A DNA stretch of 64,000 nucleotides from Amanita rubescens (taxonomy: Eukaryota > Basidiomycota > Agaricomycetes > Agaricales > Amanitaceae). The notes below the pieces were generated by a model, which worked only from the letters and a program-made list of their open reading frames with translations, was not told where the DNA came from and searched no databases. A program made the translations under genes and the position numbers. The stretch spans positions 1 to 64,000 of the forward strand of contig WION01000043.1 in NCBI GenBank assembly GCA_015039365.1, given 5' to 3'. This document shows, piece after piece, positions 47,049-57,760 of this stretch; the first letter of the stretch is position 1, and every line of letters starts with the position of its first letter.

Positions 47049-49412
47049 ATGGATCCTAAACCCTCAGAGGTCGTTATCCACCCAGCGCAATCTGAGGTTG
47101 TCTTCGAGGAATACCTCTTTTACGCGGCGTTGCAACGAAATGAAGAAGGCGGCCTACCAGTCTTTCCGCTCAATTCGCAAATCGATATCCCTCCTGACTC
47201 GAAAGAGATCTGGATGAGCAAGACAGACAAGCTTCCGCCCATGACCCCAGATCAACATGGGAGAGCGGAGGCATCCCGCGTACTTCGAATAGCGTCTTGG
47301 ATGTCGGTTTTTTGGCTGCTTACCACTGACATCGTTGGGCCATTCACCGCCCCGTACGCAATCTCCCAAGTAGGCTGGGTCCCTGGTGTTATTCTCTTCG
47401 TCTTCCGTTGAGTCTATCTCTTGATAACATCCTTTGCGCTTATTCATTATTACATGTTTCCAGTGGGGATACTATCGTCATACTCCGGGATTCTACTATG
47501 GGCATTGTTCCTTCGACTTGATTCTCTCCGGTACCCCCTCAGAACGTATGCCGATATCGCGGATCGGATATACGGGATGTATGCCCGCCGTGCTTTCAAT
47601 CTTTTGCAATCAGTACAATTAATGATCAATGTATACTTTTTTCTCCTGCGATATCCTCGCTGGCCTGATCTTTCCTTTCTTCGCAGGTTGGCGGGATCAG
47701 CTTGGCACTTGGACAGAGTTTATCCCAAATAACTCAAGGACGGGTGAGTGATCATTATTAATCCCGGTGATGAACCCCCTCAAAGCTTTCTATAGTTATG
47801 TTTCTCGATTTGTGTTCTCATCTTTCCGATAATCAACATGATCATAGGCCAAATTCGAACGCTCAAGGTACAACCTTTCGTATACACTACCCTACCTCGT
47901 CCCTCAATTTATACCCATCAGAATTTTAGTTGGTTTGCTATATCTGTTATATGGTGCGGTGGTACTACTTATTAACATTTAGTGTCTAATCGATTTACTA
48001 TCAGGCTTAATATCGCCATAATGTGTATATCCATGGTGATAGTAACTCGTAGTCTGCCTGATTATGCTGCAGCCGAAAAATCATTGGGAGTTTTACCCGG
48101 GCCTGTCGTCACCCAGACTTTCACCAAATTACCATTGTATGCAAAGGTAGCATCCTTTTCCTCTATCGCGTAGATATGAACATATCTCAACGTTTGCCTA
48201 GGTGAATGGAGTTATGAACCTGGTTAGCGTTGCACAGCCTTCACTCATAACTTATCTCATATCGCCTCATAGGTTCTCGCATACGGAGGCGCTATAATTT
48301 TTCCGGAGATTGTCAGCATCTTCAACCGAATCTTCGATTTCTCTTTGCTCATCAACATTCATAGATGGCTGAAATGAGGAGACCAATGGACTTTTGGAAA
48401 TGTCTGGTTCGTCCTAATTCTTTTCGCTTTACGAGGCACGAAGGCTTACTCTCTTCCTCATAGGTACTTACACAGACCTTTTGCATTATCGTCTACCTCC
48501 TCTACGGCTGTTTTATCTACGTATGTTCAAAGCAGTTCCCGGAAAGGCAAAACTAATGTATGGTATTCTAGGCATATCAGGGACAATTCACCCTACCTCT
48601 TGCGTATCAAGGCATTAGCTCGTACGCATGGCAAACAGCCGGTCAGTTCTACATTTGTAATGCATATCCAGTCGCGAAATCGACGCTTTGAAGGAAACGT
48701 TCTGGCGCTCGTCGTTGGTATGACCGCCGCCGGACTTTATGGCAATATCGCCATCAAGGTTATATACACCAATATAGTTGAAGACATGTTTAAAGGCCCT
48801 CGGCTTATGAGTTTCAAAGGGTATTTTGTTTGGATGGGTAGGCGATTATTACAATTTCTCTACGTTATTACCGACTGATGTGTGGGATTAGGCCTCGTCA
48901 TTGTATACTGGGCGATTGGTTCGTACTAAATCCACCCCCCCCCAACGCGTATTTGTACGGTTAACATCGACTTTCCAGCATTCGTAGTTGGCTCTGCCAT
49001 TCCTCAAGTCCAAACAATCACTGGTATCATCGCCGCGGCTGCAATCATGCAATTCACATATACGTTCCCTCCTCTTCTTTGGTTTGGATACCAAGTTAAA
49101 ACCGACGCCATGATCGAGGACAAGGCATACAGTCCAGGTGACGGAAGTAAAGGGCGGATAGACACTTGGAGAGACTGGTCACGTTGGAAGAGGGTAAAGA
49201 CGTCTGCTTGAAATCTTCGATGTTTGATGTGCTTACAAAGGATACAGGGACTCTTTAGCGGACGATGGCATTTCAAAATGTTCAATCTGACACTTGGCTT
49301 GGCGAGCTTTGCAACAGCTTGCTTGGGAATGTGGGCCGCTGCTAAAGTGATTCAGGCGGCGTTCGCGATTTCTGGTGCTGCGACATCGTTTGGATGCACC
49401 GCACCCGTGTAA
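47049..49412 (+). CDS. AAAP-family amino-acid transporter
   Basis: Secondary amino-acid transporter of the Aa_trans (AAAP) family, plasma or vacuolar membrane. Fifteen exons join in phase from ATG 47049 to TAA 49410-49412. Landmarks: IVGPFTAPYAISQVGWVPG, YPLRTYADIADRIYG, SLALGQSLSQI, IINMIIGQIRTLKNFSWF, PGPVVTQTFTKLPLYAKVNG, LAYGGAIIFPEIMAEMRRPM, GQFTLPLAYQGISSYAWQTA, AAGLYGNIAIKVIYTNIVED, SAIPQVQTITGIIAAAAIMQ and a final GAATSFGCTAPV. Very small exons occur (for example 47922-47953, 32 nt, and one of 21 nt at about 48212-48232). This shows that the organism splices small exons routinely. About 11 membrane helices. No defects were found. An in-frame ATG at 46992 would add 19 residues. Confidence 0.92.
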
Positions 49413-50191
49413 TGTGTGCGCATCGCGTGCTACGAACTGCGTCCATCTCTGGTTCCAGGTGTTTGGGCCGGGTACATCTGTTGAGGTTGGTATTCTGAGA
49501 TTAGCATGTTATCGATAGATGTGGCACGCATATTGCCATCAGACCTTGAGCGTTTCTCTCCCCAAACTGCGGCGTGCTCCAAGATTTCCTTAGGCTGACA
49601 TCGTCACGTAAATCAGACATTATGCTGAAATCCTTGAATCTTTCGAACCATCCGCCCTCTCTCGGGGCAACGCGCAGGCTGGCAGGCGTTCGGATTCAGG
49701 GACAAATAAGTGGCATTGCCTGATGGTATTATAATATTAATAGGTATCGAAACACGCACCGGTTCCAGGGGTCCCTCGTCGCGCGTTCTCAACTCTTTGA
49801 CAAACTCACCCCTTGCTACACTCGCACCGCCCTGCGCGAGGCTCTCGACTCTTCGTTCAAACGTAGCAGTTTTACGCTGTCGCTTGAATTACTGTCACAC
49901 GCGACGCGTGACACCCGCGTCCAACCTCTCTGATCGCACCCGGGCCATCTATTCCAAGCCTCACATACTAGTAGGTCGAGCCACATGACTCACAGCATGC
50001 TTATCACTGCTCTAGCATCCATCGTTCTTTTTCTGAACCAGACACTCCATTCAAGTTCTTGCTTCACACACTCAATTCTCAACTGTGAACCGTCCAAACA
50101 CATTATTGTTACTTCTTTCCTCTTTCTCATCTTCGCCCAATCCCGGCATCACTCTTGCACTATCCCACTGCCAAACACTTTATTGCTAGTG
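49413..50191. other. Intergenic region upstream of the GTPase-kinase gene
   Basis: Normal base composition until about 50.2 kb, then AT-rich. Holds GACGCGTGAC at 49903-49912. No gene seen. Confidence 0.4.
49903..49912. promoter_or_regulatory. GACGCGTGAC element
   Basis: About 280 bp upstream of the proposed start of the GTPase-kinase gene. Same motif as at 15588, 37731 and 56914. Confidence 0.3.
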
Positions 50192-53100
50192 ATGGCAGAT
50201 AGTGCACTTTCATTGAGTAATCCAATATGATATCTTTGGCATTATCATCCTCTGATGGATGGAATCAGGCACAGATGAGACACATGTTAAACTGCTCAGG
50301 GAACAATATCTATGCCCATACTTTCGTATACTTGTCATTGGGAGGGCTATTGCAGGCAAGACAACCATCCTTGAGAAGGTTTGTGGTGTAGCAAAGGGGA
50401 CAAAACCCATCATATATGACAAGGATGGTAAGTCAGTCTGAGCTTGCTTGTGCTTCTTTTGATTGTTGAGTTTGTTGCAGGTAATCAGCTTGAACAGTCT
50501 GAAATACATTTGATGCCATCACTTGAGGTGAGCCAGATCATAATGGTGTATGGATGTATCCATTCACATGCAATGATGACAGAAACGCTTGCATAATATT
50601 GACCATCAAATTACATACCCTGGAAGTAACTTTATCTTCCATGACTCTCAGGGTTTTGAACCTGGTTCAACTGAGGAATTGGAGATTGCTTGGAAGTTCA
50701 TTGAAAGGAAGTATGCAGAAACTGAGCTGAAGAATCAGCTACATGCAATTTGGTATCTTGCTTTATCCCTTTACATTACTGACTGACCAAGCCACCTGTA
50801 GGTACTGTATACCCATGGACAACTCTCATCCTATTCAACCTGCAGAACTTGAATTCTTCAACAAAGGGACAGGCAGAGGTAGGTCCTAATGAATTCATAT
50901 CTCATCTTGTTGGTTTTGGAGGGATTGTTTTCCCTTAACTATTGTTACCTCCTTTCCATTGATCAACTTGTCACAAAATCTACTAGTACTGACTAGTAAA
51001 TATTCATTTTACAGTTCCTTTAGTGACTATATTCACCAAATTTGATACTCAAATAGCCTGTGAATTTGACAAGTTGACTGATGCAAAGGATGAAGATGAG
51101 TGGGAGAGGGCCAGGGAAATTGCTGAAAGCACTTTTCAGACAGTTTATCTCCCTAAAGTTTTGAATGCTAAATATCCTCCTATAGCATATGTGAGATTAG
51201 AAGGTGAGAATAGTGAACATTTCTTCCTTGAAAATAAAATAAAAATGCTGCTTTATAGACATGGATTTGCCAGAGAAGGATTGCCCTGAATTGACTCAGA
51301 AAACTGCTGATGCAATTGATACAAGCATACATCAACTGTTTGTTCTAACGCAGATGAATAATCTGGACTGTTCAGTTAAATCTGCACTTCGGTGAGGGTC
51401 ACATTCAAAATGTCATTTACTAACATTGACATTGTTTAGACATGTTCTGAAACATAAACATTGGACATGGGATGATGTCATCATCATAGTTCTTTCAAAA
51501 TTTCCACATTCCTGGGTATGCATTTTTGTCAAACTACACATCAGCATAGGAAATTCAAATGTCAATAGGTGGACAGGGAGGTAGGTGGCATTCATATGGA
51601 ATGATAAATATCTGCAAAAAAGTTCATTAGGAGGTAAGTAACATTCCAATACCATCAGATGAAAACAAGATTAGTCATGCTTCAGATGGCTAATAAACAA
51701 CTGAGTGAAACACAGGTTAGTTGTCACCATATTCTTGGTGGCAGGATCTAATGTTATTGATATCAGTGGGTAAGTACATAACATTGAGCTAGGATAAATC
51801 TTATATATTGTCCCATGACAACAGTTTGTGAGTAATGCTTCCTTTTGTGATCAGCAGTTTTGTCCCATAATCTACAGGAAGTGAGTAACTCTTTTTTTTT
51901 TGGTGAATTATCCCATGGCACATCATATGATCAATAGCAAGTGAGTTAATCTATCACTCCAAGCAGACTTGTCAATCCAGTCTCTTGTGGACAGGGAGTG
52001 AGCAATACAACATTGCCTCACACCACATCTGACCTGCTTAAAGAAAGTAAGCAACATTGATGTTTGTGCAGTTTATCAGATATAACTTGAGGAACAATAG
52101 AAAGTCAGTGACATACTTTATCTGAAAGAGAGTCCCAGCAAACTTCATTGAATCAACAACAGGAAGTAAGTGACATTTCCTTTCTGTCTGCTGGTAAACT
52201 GTCCCAAAACAACAGACAGTAAATATTTCTCCTTTTCAAAATCTCTTCACAAGCTACAAGCTATTGCAAAACAAATAGGACGTATGTGATACTTGTGTGA
52301 GATATGAATTCATCATATGAAATGCTATTGCAAAAGAGGGTCAGTGGCATTGTATTCTTTTCTCCCAACTCATTATACCAATTCAATTCTAAAAGGAAGT
52401 GAGTGATGCTGGCCACTCTGCTGCAAGACAATTTGGACACATTCTTTTGTTCTACAGACTGTGAGCGATATTGCAAGTTTTGTGAAAAGTAATGAAATCA
52501 CATCTCCAACAGTCTGTGAGTGACATTGCACATTTTGTGAAATGCAGTCTCATCACATCATTTCCTATAACAAACAGCTAGTGAGTGATGTTGCACATTT
52601 TTTTGAAAGGCAGTCTCACCACATCTTTTCCTGTGACCAATAGCCAGTGAGTAGCATTGCACATTTTGTGGAAGGCAGTCTGATCACATCTTTTCCTATT
52701 ACAGCTTGTGAGTAGCAGTGGATATTTTGTGAAAGGTAGTCTCATCACATCTTCTGCTATGACCAACAGCTTGTGAGTGACATAGCACATTTTGTGAAAA
52801 GCAGTCTCACCACATCTTTTCCTATGACCAACAGCAAGTGAGTGACATTGTACACTCTGCAAAAGGCAGTCTCATCACATCTTTCTCTATGACCAACAGC
52901 AAGTAAGTAGCATTGCACATTTTGTGAAAGGCAGTCTCATCACATCTTTTCCTATGACCAACAGCAAGTGAGGTGCATTACACATTTTGTGAAAGGCAAT
53001 CTCATCACATTTTTTCCTATCACCAACAGGAAGTAAGTAGCATTGTACATGTTGTGAAAGGCAATCTCAACAAATCTTCTCCTATGATCAACAGTTTGTG

Positions 53101-56100
53101 AGTGACATTGCACATTTTGTGAGAAGCAGTCTCATCACATATTACAAACAGCCAGTGAGTGAAATTGCACATTTTGTGAAAGGCAGTCTCCTCACATCTT
53201 TTTCTATGACCAACAGCAAGTGAGTGGCATTGCACATTTGAAAGGCAGTCTCATCACATATTTTCCTATCATCAACAGCCAGTGAGTGACATTGCACATT
53301 TTGGAAAGGAGTCTCATCACATCTCTCCTTATGACCAACAGCATGTGAGTGGCATTTCACATTTTGTGAAAGGCAGTCTCATCACATCTTTTCCTATGAC
53401 CAACAGCCAGTGAGTGACTTTGCACATTTTGTGAAGGCAGTTTCATTACATCTTTTCATGTGACCAACAGATTGTCAGTGACATTGCACATTCCATGAAA
53501 GACAGTCTCATCACACCTTTTCCTATGACCAACAGATTGTCAGTGACATTGCACATTTTGTGAAAGGCAGTCTCATTGCATCTTTCCCTATGACCAACAG
53601 TTTGTAAGTGACACATTTGTGAAAGGCAGTCTCATCACATCATCTCTTATGACCAACAGTTTGTGGGTGGCATTGCACATTTTGTGAAAGCCTGCAGTCT
53701 CATCACATGTTTTCCCTTGACCAACAGTTTGTGAGTGGCATTGCATATTTTGTGAAAGGCAGTCTCATCATATGTTTTCCTTTGACCAACAGGTTGTAAG
53801 TGACATTGCACATTTTGTGAAAGGCAGTCTCATCACATCTTTTCCTTACCAACAGCCAGTGAGTGAAATTGCACATTTTGTGAAAGGCAACCTCATCATA
53901 TCTTTCTTATCACCAACAGCCAGTGAGTGAAATTGCACATTTTGTAAAGGCAGTCTGATCACATCTTTCCCTATGACCAACAGCAAGTGAGTGACATTGT
54001 ACATTCTGTGAAAGGTGGTCTCATCACATCTTTTCCTATGACTAACAGCTTGTGAGTGACATTGCACATTTTGTGAAATACAGTCTCATCATATCTTTTC
54101 CAATGACCAACAGCTTGTGAGTAACATTGCACATTTGTGAAAAGTCTCATCACATCTCCTCCCATGACCAACAGCAAGTGAGTGAAATTGCATATTTTGT
54201 GAAAATCAGTCTCATCCTATGACCAACAGCAAGTGAGCAACATTGTGCATTGTTGTGAAACACACCCTTATCACATCTTTCCTATGAACAATAGCGTGTA
54301 AGTGACATTGTACATTGTTGTAAAACAGTCTCATTACATCTTGTCCCATGACCAACAGAAAGTGAGTTACATTGGATATTGTGTGAAAAGCAGTCTTATG
54401 TACTACAATATCAGGAAGTGAGTATTAGCCTCACCTTTTCTATTTCTTTGCCTTACATTATCACCCATAGATTGTAAGATTCCTTTTCAGCTTACCCAAT
54501 CCTGGGGCCTCATGTAATCATTCCTGACTTACATGATATCCTTAATTTTCAGGTAAGTGAAACTTGCTCATGAGACATTAATTTCATATCAGTTTGCATG
54601 CTAGTGTGTAGGTCTCATAGTACATTGAAGGATTTCCTCTTTCTTATTACTAGCATGCACTTTTCTCCATGTTTGGAGGTCAACAAGAGAACTTTGCAGT
54701 CAATGTATGGTTTTCTTTTCTATTGTAGTGCAAAACTGATACTATTGCAATAAGCCTACTGCTTGCCAAATTTTAGTTTGTAAATTATTCCATCTCATTT
54801 GCTCTATTTATGCTGAAACTTTCAAGCAATGATTATCATTGCCAAGTTATCATTTTGGATCAATAAACCATTTCTGCCATCAGTCATGGAAGCTTTTGAT
54901 CAATTCAAGCAAAATGGCTTTATTGAGAAGCTGAAGACTGACATTACACCTCAGACTAATCTTATGCATTTTGGTCATCAAGAACTTGTTGAATTCCTCT
55001 ACAAACAGGTGACTGACATTGATGGTATGTGCTTTATCTACTCATGTGCCACATATGAACAATTTATGGCAAAGCAAACACTTCTTTGCTTTGGGATCGG
55101 GAGACAAAAAATGATGCAAGGGCAACCATGGCAGCATTGCTTGCAGCCCTCCATAAGGTATTGCCTGTACCTCCCCAAGCATCTACCACATCTAATGACC
55201 TAGTCAACACTGCTTGGTGGTTCAATGGTTACCACACTCACCCTTGATCTTATGGGTGAATTGTTGCGCCTACCTGAATATTCTGTCCTTGCATCTGAAC
55301 TGAGCACCTCAAACATTGAGTTGTTGCTTGATTTTATTCTTCATGTATGTATACACTTTTTGTCAGTTTATGCATACTAACTCTTTCTCTTTAGGCACTC
55401 TGCAAGGACAAATTTTCAAGGTTACACATGAGTTGGAGTGCAAATCAAAAGGCTAGGAGGCTTATGTTTGAACTGTTGTCCAAGATTCCCAACATCATAC
55501 CAAAATCTCTTTTTATGACAGCTGATGTCAAAACTGAGATGATGATTGCTATAGGAGGCTATGGGCGTGTTTTCAAGGGTGTATACAAAGGATTACCAGT
55601 AGCACTGAAATTGGTGGACAGGGGTCATACCAATGTTAGTGCTTTTCCAAGTTTTTCTTTTAAACAGCACTGACTTGTTTCATTTGAAGGATTCACTTGG
55701 CAAAGACTTTTGCCGGGAAGCTCTAGCATGGAGATCACTCTCACACCATTTCATTCTTCCTCTCTTAGGGATATTTGAGGAGAGATCACAGCTCTTTCTT
55801 GTATCACCCTTCATGGCTAATGGGACATTGACTGCATGGAGAAAGACATTGCAGGGAACAAACAAGATTCCTGAGATTCACAGACTGGTAACCAGGCTTC
55901 TGCCATGCTTTGATGATGAATTTGCTAATGTTGTCTAGATGCTAGAGGTAGCAGAGGGTGTGAAGTATCTTCACTCGGAAGGAATTGTTCATGGTGACTT
56001 GCATGGAGTAAGGGTTCCAATTTATGCTCCCAAATCAGTCTATCACATTATTCACCAGCGTAATGTCCTCCTCAATTCTGAATTCCATTGCCAAATCACT

Positions 56101-56564
56101 GATTTTGGATCAACTCGACATTTCGAAGCCACCGTTACACGATCTACAACAGCATTTGCTATGAATTTTGTTGCGCCTGAGCTCTTTGGCATGTGTACCA
56201 CGTGTGGTCTATTCGACTGTGACGGATGCCGGGGAGATCAGGCTGCACAGAAAAGACGCAAAACAATGGAAACAGATGTTTACTCTTTTGGTTGCCTTTA
56301 TTATGCTGTATGTATAGATTTCCGCTTGATCAGTGGTGCATTAATCTGGGAGCTGTACAGACATTCTTTGATTCCATCCCTTTTCATGGAAAGACCGAAA
56401 TTCAAATTGTTCGACTCGTCACGAATGGAAAACGCCCGGATCGATTAGAAAGTCCAAGTATGGAAGACGATATATGGCATCTCATTCAGAGATGTTGGGA
56501 GTCCATTCCTTCTAAACGTTCGACGATAAAGGACATCACGACGGCGTTAGCTTCACGTGCTTGA
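50192..56564 (+). CDS. GTPase - microexon array - TKL kinase gene
   Basis: Proposed single gene. Start ATG 50192 (or 50259). GTPase domain: RILVIGRAIAGKTTILEKVC (P-loop), NFIFHDSQGFEPGS (DxxG), VTIFTKFD (TKxD, G4), over exons to about 51300. It continues with HVLKHKHWTWDDVIIIVLS to about 51515, a 12-nt exon VDRE, GAG at 51632-51634, and MANKQLSETQ near 51688-51717. The repeat array follows (51767-54473). After it, coding resumes: HALFSMFGGQQENFAVN (near 54655), LSFWINKPFLPSVMEAFDQF, LMHFGHQELVEFLYKQ, ETKNDARATMAALLAALHK. Kinase: IGGYGRVFKG, PVALKLVD, DFCREALAWRSLSHHFILPL, HSEGIVHGDLHG (HGD for HRD), RNVLLNSEF, ITDFGSTRH, NFVAPELFG, METDVYSFGCLYY, ending PSKRSTIKD. Joins between 54474 and 54830 are unresolved. 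The gene is AT-rich except for its last 450 bp. One gene or two is not proven. Confidence 0.65.
51635..54473 (+). repeat. Tandem intron-like units separated by single codons
   Basis: At least 45 consecutive sites read AG-NNN-GT, where each side is a complete intron shape of about 46-65 nt (typical core GTGAGTGACATTGCACATTT ... CTATGACCAACAG). Three-base spacers start at (residue if translated): 51767 W, 51825 F, 51878 E, 51938 Q, 51995 G, 52044 K, 52101 K, 52163 E, 52216 T, 52279 D, 52337 R, 52396 E, 52458 T, 52513 S, 52578 L, 52644 P, 52705 L, 52770 L, 52835 Q, 52900 Q, 52965 Q, 53030 E, 53095 F, 53152 P, 53217 Q, 53279 P, 53342 H, 53407 P, 53471 I, 53536 I, 53601 F, 53660 F, 53728 F, 53793 V, 53856 P, 53920 P, 53984 Q, 54049 L, 54114 L, 54175 Q, 54230 Q, 54295 R, 54359 K, 54415 E, 54471 I. 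None is a stop. Units from about 52515 to 54230 are very similar; both edges are diverged. Unit length varies between neighbours, but the spacer is always 3 nt. Confidence 0.85.
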
Positions 56565-57760
56565 GGTCCGTCTATGAATTCTATATCATGGCCCGCCAGA
56601 AAACGTCAACTCTACCTTTTTCAGAAATTAACTGAGCTCTGAAAGGACGGAGTGGGTTAAGAGTGTCGTTTCAAGGATTCCGGTCATTTCACAACTTGTC
56701 ATCGATGTACTATAATGAGTGTTGTCCAGCGGTCGCATAATTGGACATGTTTGCGCATGAACCTGGACCTGAGCTTGACCGCTTAGCATGATAGTAAGTT
56801 GTGGACCTGGCGCGTGGCAAGGTGCAGTGCCAGGGTGCAGTTGTGTGGCAGACTGAGTTACCGTTACGAACGTCCTGTCGTCCTGTCATGGTAGAATAAC
56901 TTAACCCCTAGGAGACGCGTGACGCGTGATAGTATGTAACCTCGACTCGAATTATCTCATCGTCCACTAGGACCTGCCAGCCAGCTATAAACTACACCGC
57001 TAACCCAATCTTGGAAACGATGCTAGATTCACCCTCGTCAAAGTTGCGGAGTCATAGACCCTTCAAAGCGACAACCCATTTTGAGATCACATTGGTGCGG
57101 AATGTCTGGGGAATGGTGGAAAAACTCAGGACAAAGAAGATCGCTGGATGATGGTACTGCTATCTTGGATTTTCCACTGATGAACAGTTACAACGTGTCC
57201 GACGGCGAGAGTCCTCAGCTACGTCTAAATCGGAGAGCAATTTCAGAAATAAAGTGCGGATCCGTGAAAAACGGCTCTTTACGATGCTTCAGCCACCCCA
57301 GATCCCTCTGAGGACAACCGGCCGAATATCAACCTGGCTTTTAAGTCCACTTGGCTTATAAGCGAACTGATGGCTTACTAGCGAGACGGTACCAGTATCC
57401 AGAGGGATACCGTCCGAACGCTTTTTGAGCGAAATACAAACACTGAGTTCCGACGCATGAACAAATCGGCAGTGAATCATGTTTCGTGAAAACGACAAAA
57501 GTGACATGTTAACGTTATGATATGAAACCAAGTTTCGAAGTCCTGTACAGTAACGTAATTGAACAACGGAAACCAGATCATGGTATTGTGAAATATGAAG
57601 GGCAAGAGTACTGATGGATATTCTAACACCCGACTCGATTCACAGCTTCACATCATGATACTTGTTCAAGTGATAATGCATACAGGTAACAATACAGATA
57701 TCCACTTCGTTCGTGCAGGTACAAATAACGTCTAAAGTCTATCACAAGTAAACGGCCACT
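56565..57760. other. Intergenic region
   Basis: No gene supported. Contains overlapping GACGCGTGAC and GACGCGTGAT (56914-56930). Confidence 0.45.
56914..56930. promoter_or_regulatory. Double GACGCGTGAY element
   Basis: Two copies in direct tandem, sharing GAC. It is not immediately upstream of any called gene: 350 bp after the kinase stop and 2.2 kb from the transaldolase start. Confidence 0.3.

Noticed and set aside
50259..51289. GTPase exons as a complete stand-alone gene
   Set aside because: The frame continues through in-phase splices (SALR to HVLKHKHW, then VDRE) past 51300 with no stop, so it appears to extend into the array. Not fully excluded.
52261..54177. Minus-strand ORFs of 60-95 codons with repeated peptides across the array
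   Set aside because: They are by-products of the tandem units. Unit lengths are mostly not multiples of three, so each ORF spans only a few units and changes frame. No start context, domain or splice support.
51767..54473. CRISPR-like repeat-spacer array
   Set aside because: The constant part is about 60 nt, the variable part only 3 nt, and the host is a eukaryote with no cas genes. Splice-site ends explain the structure better.
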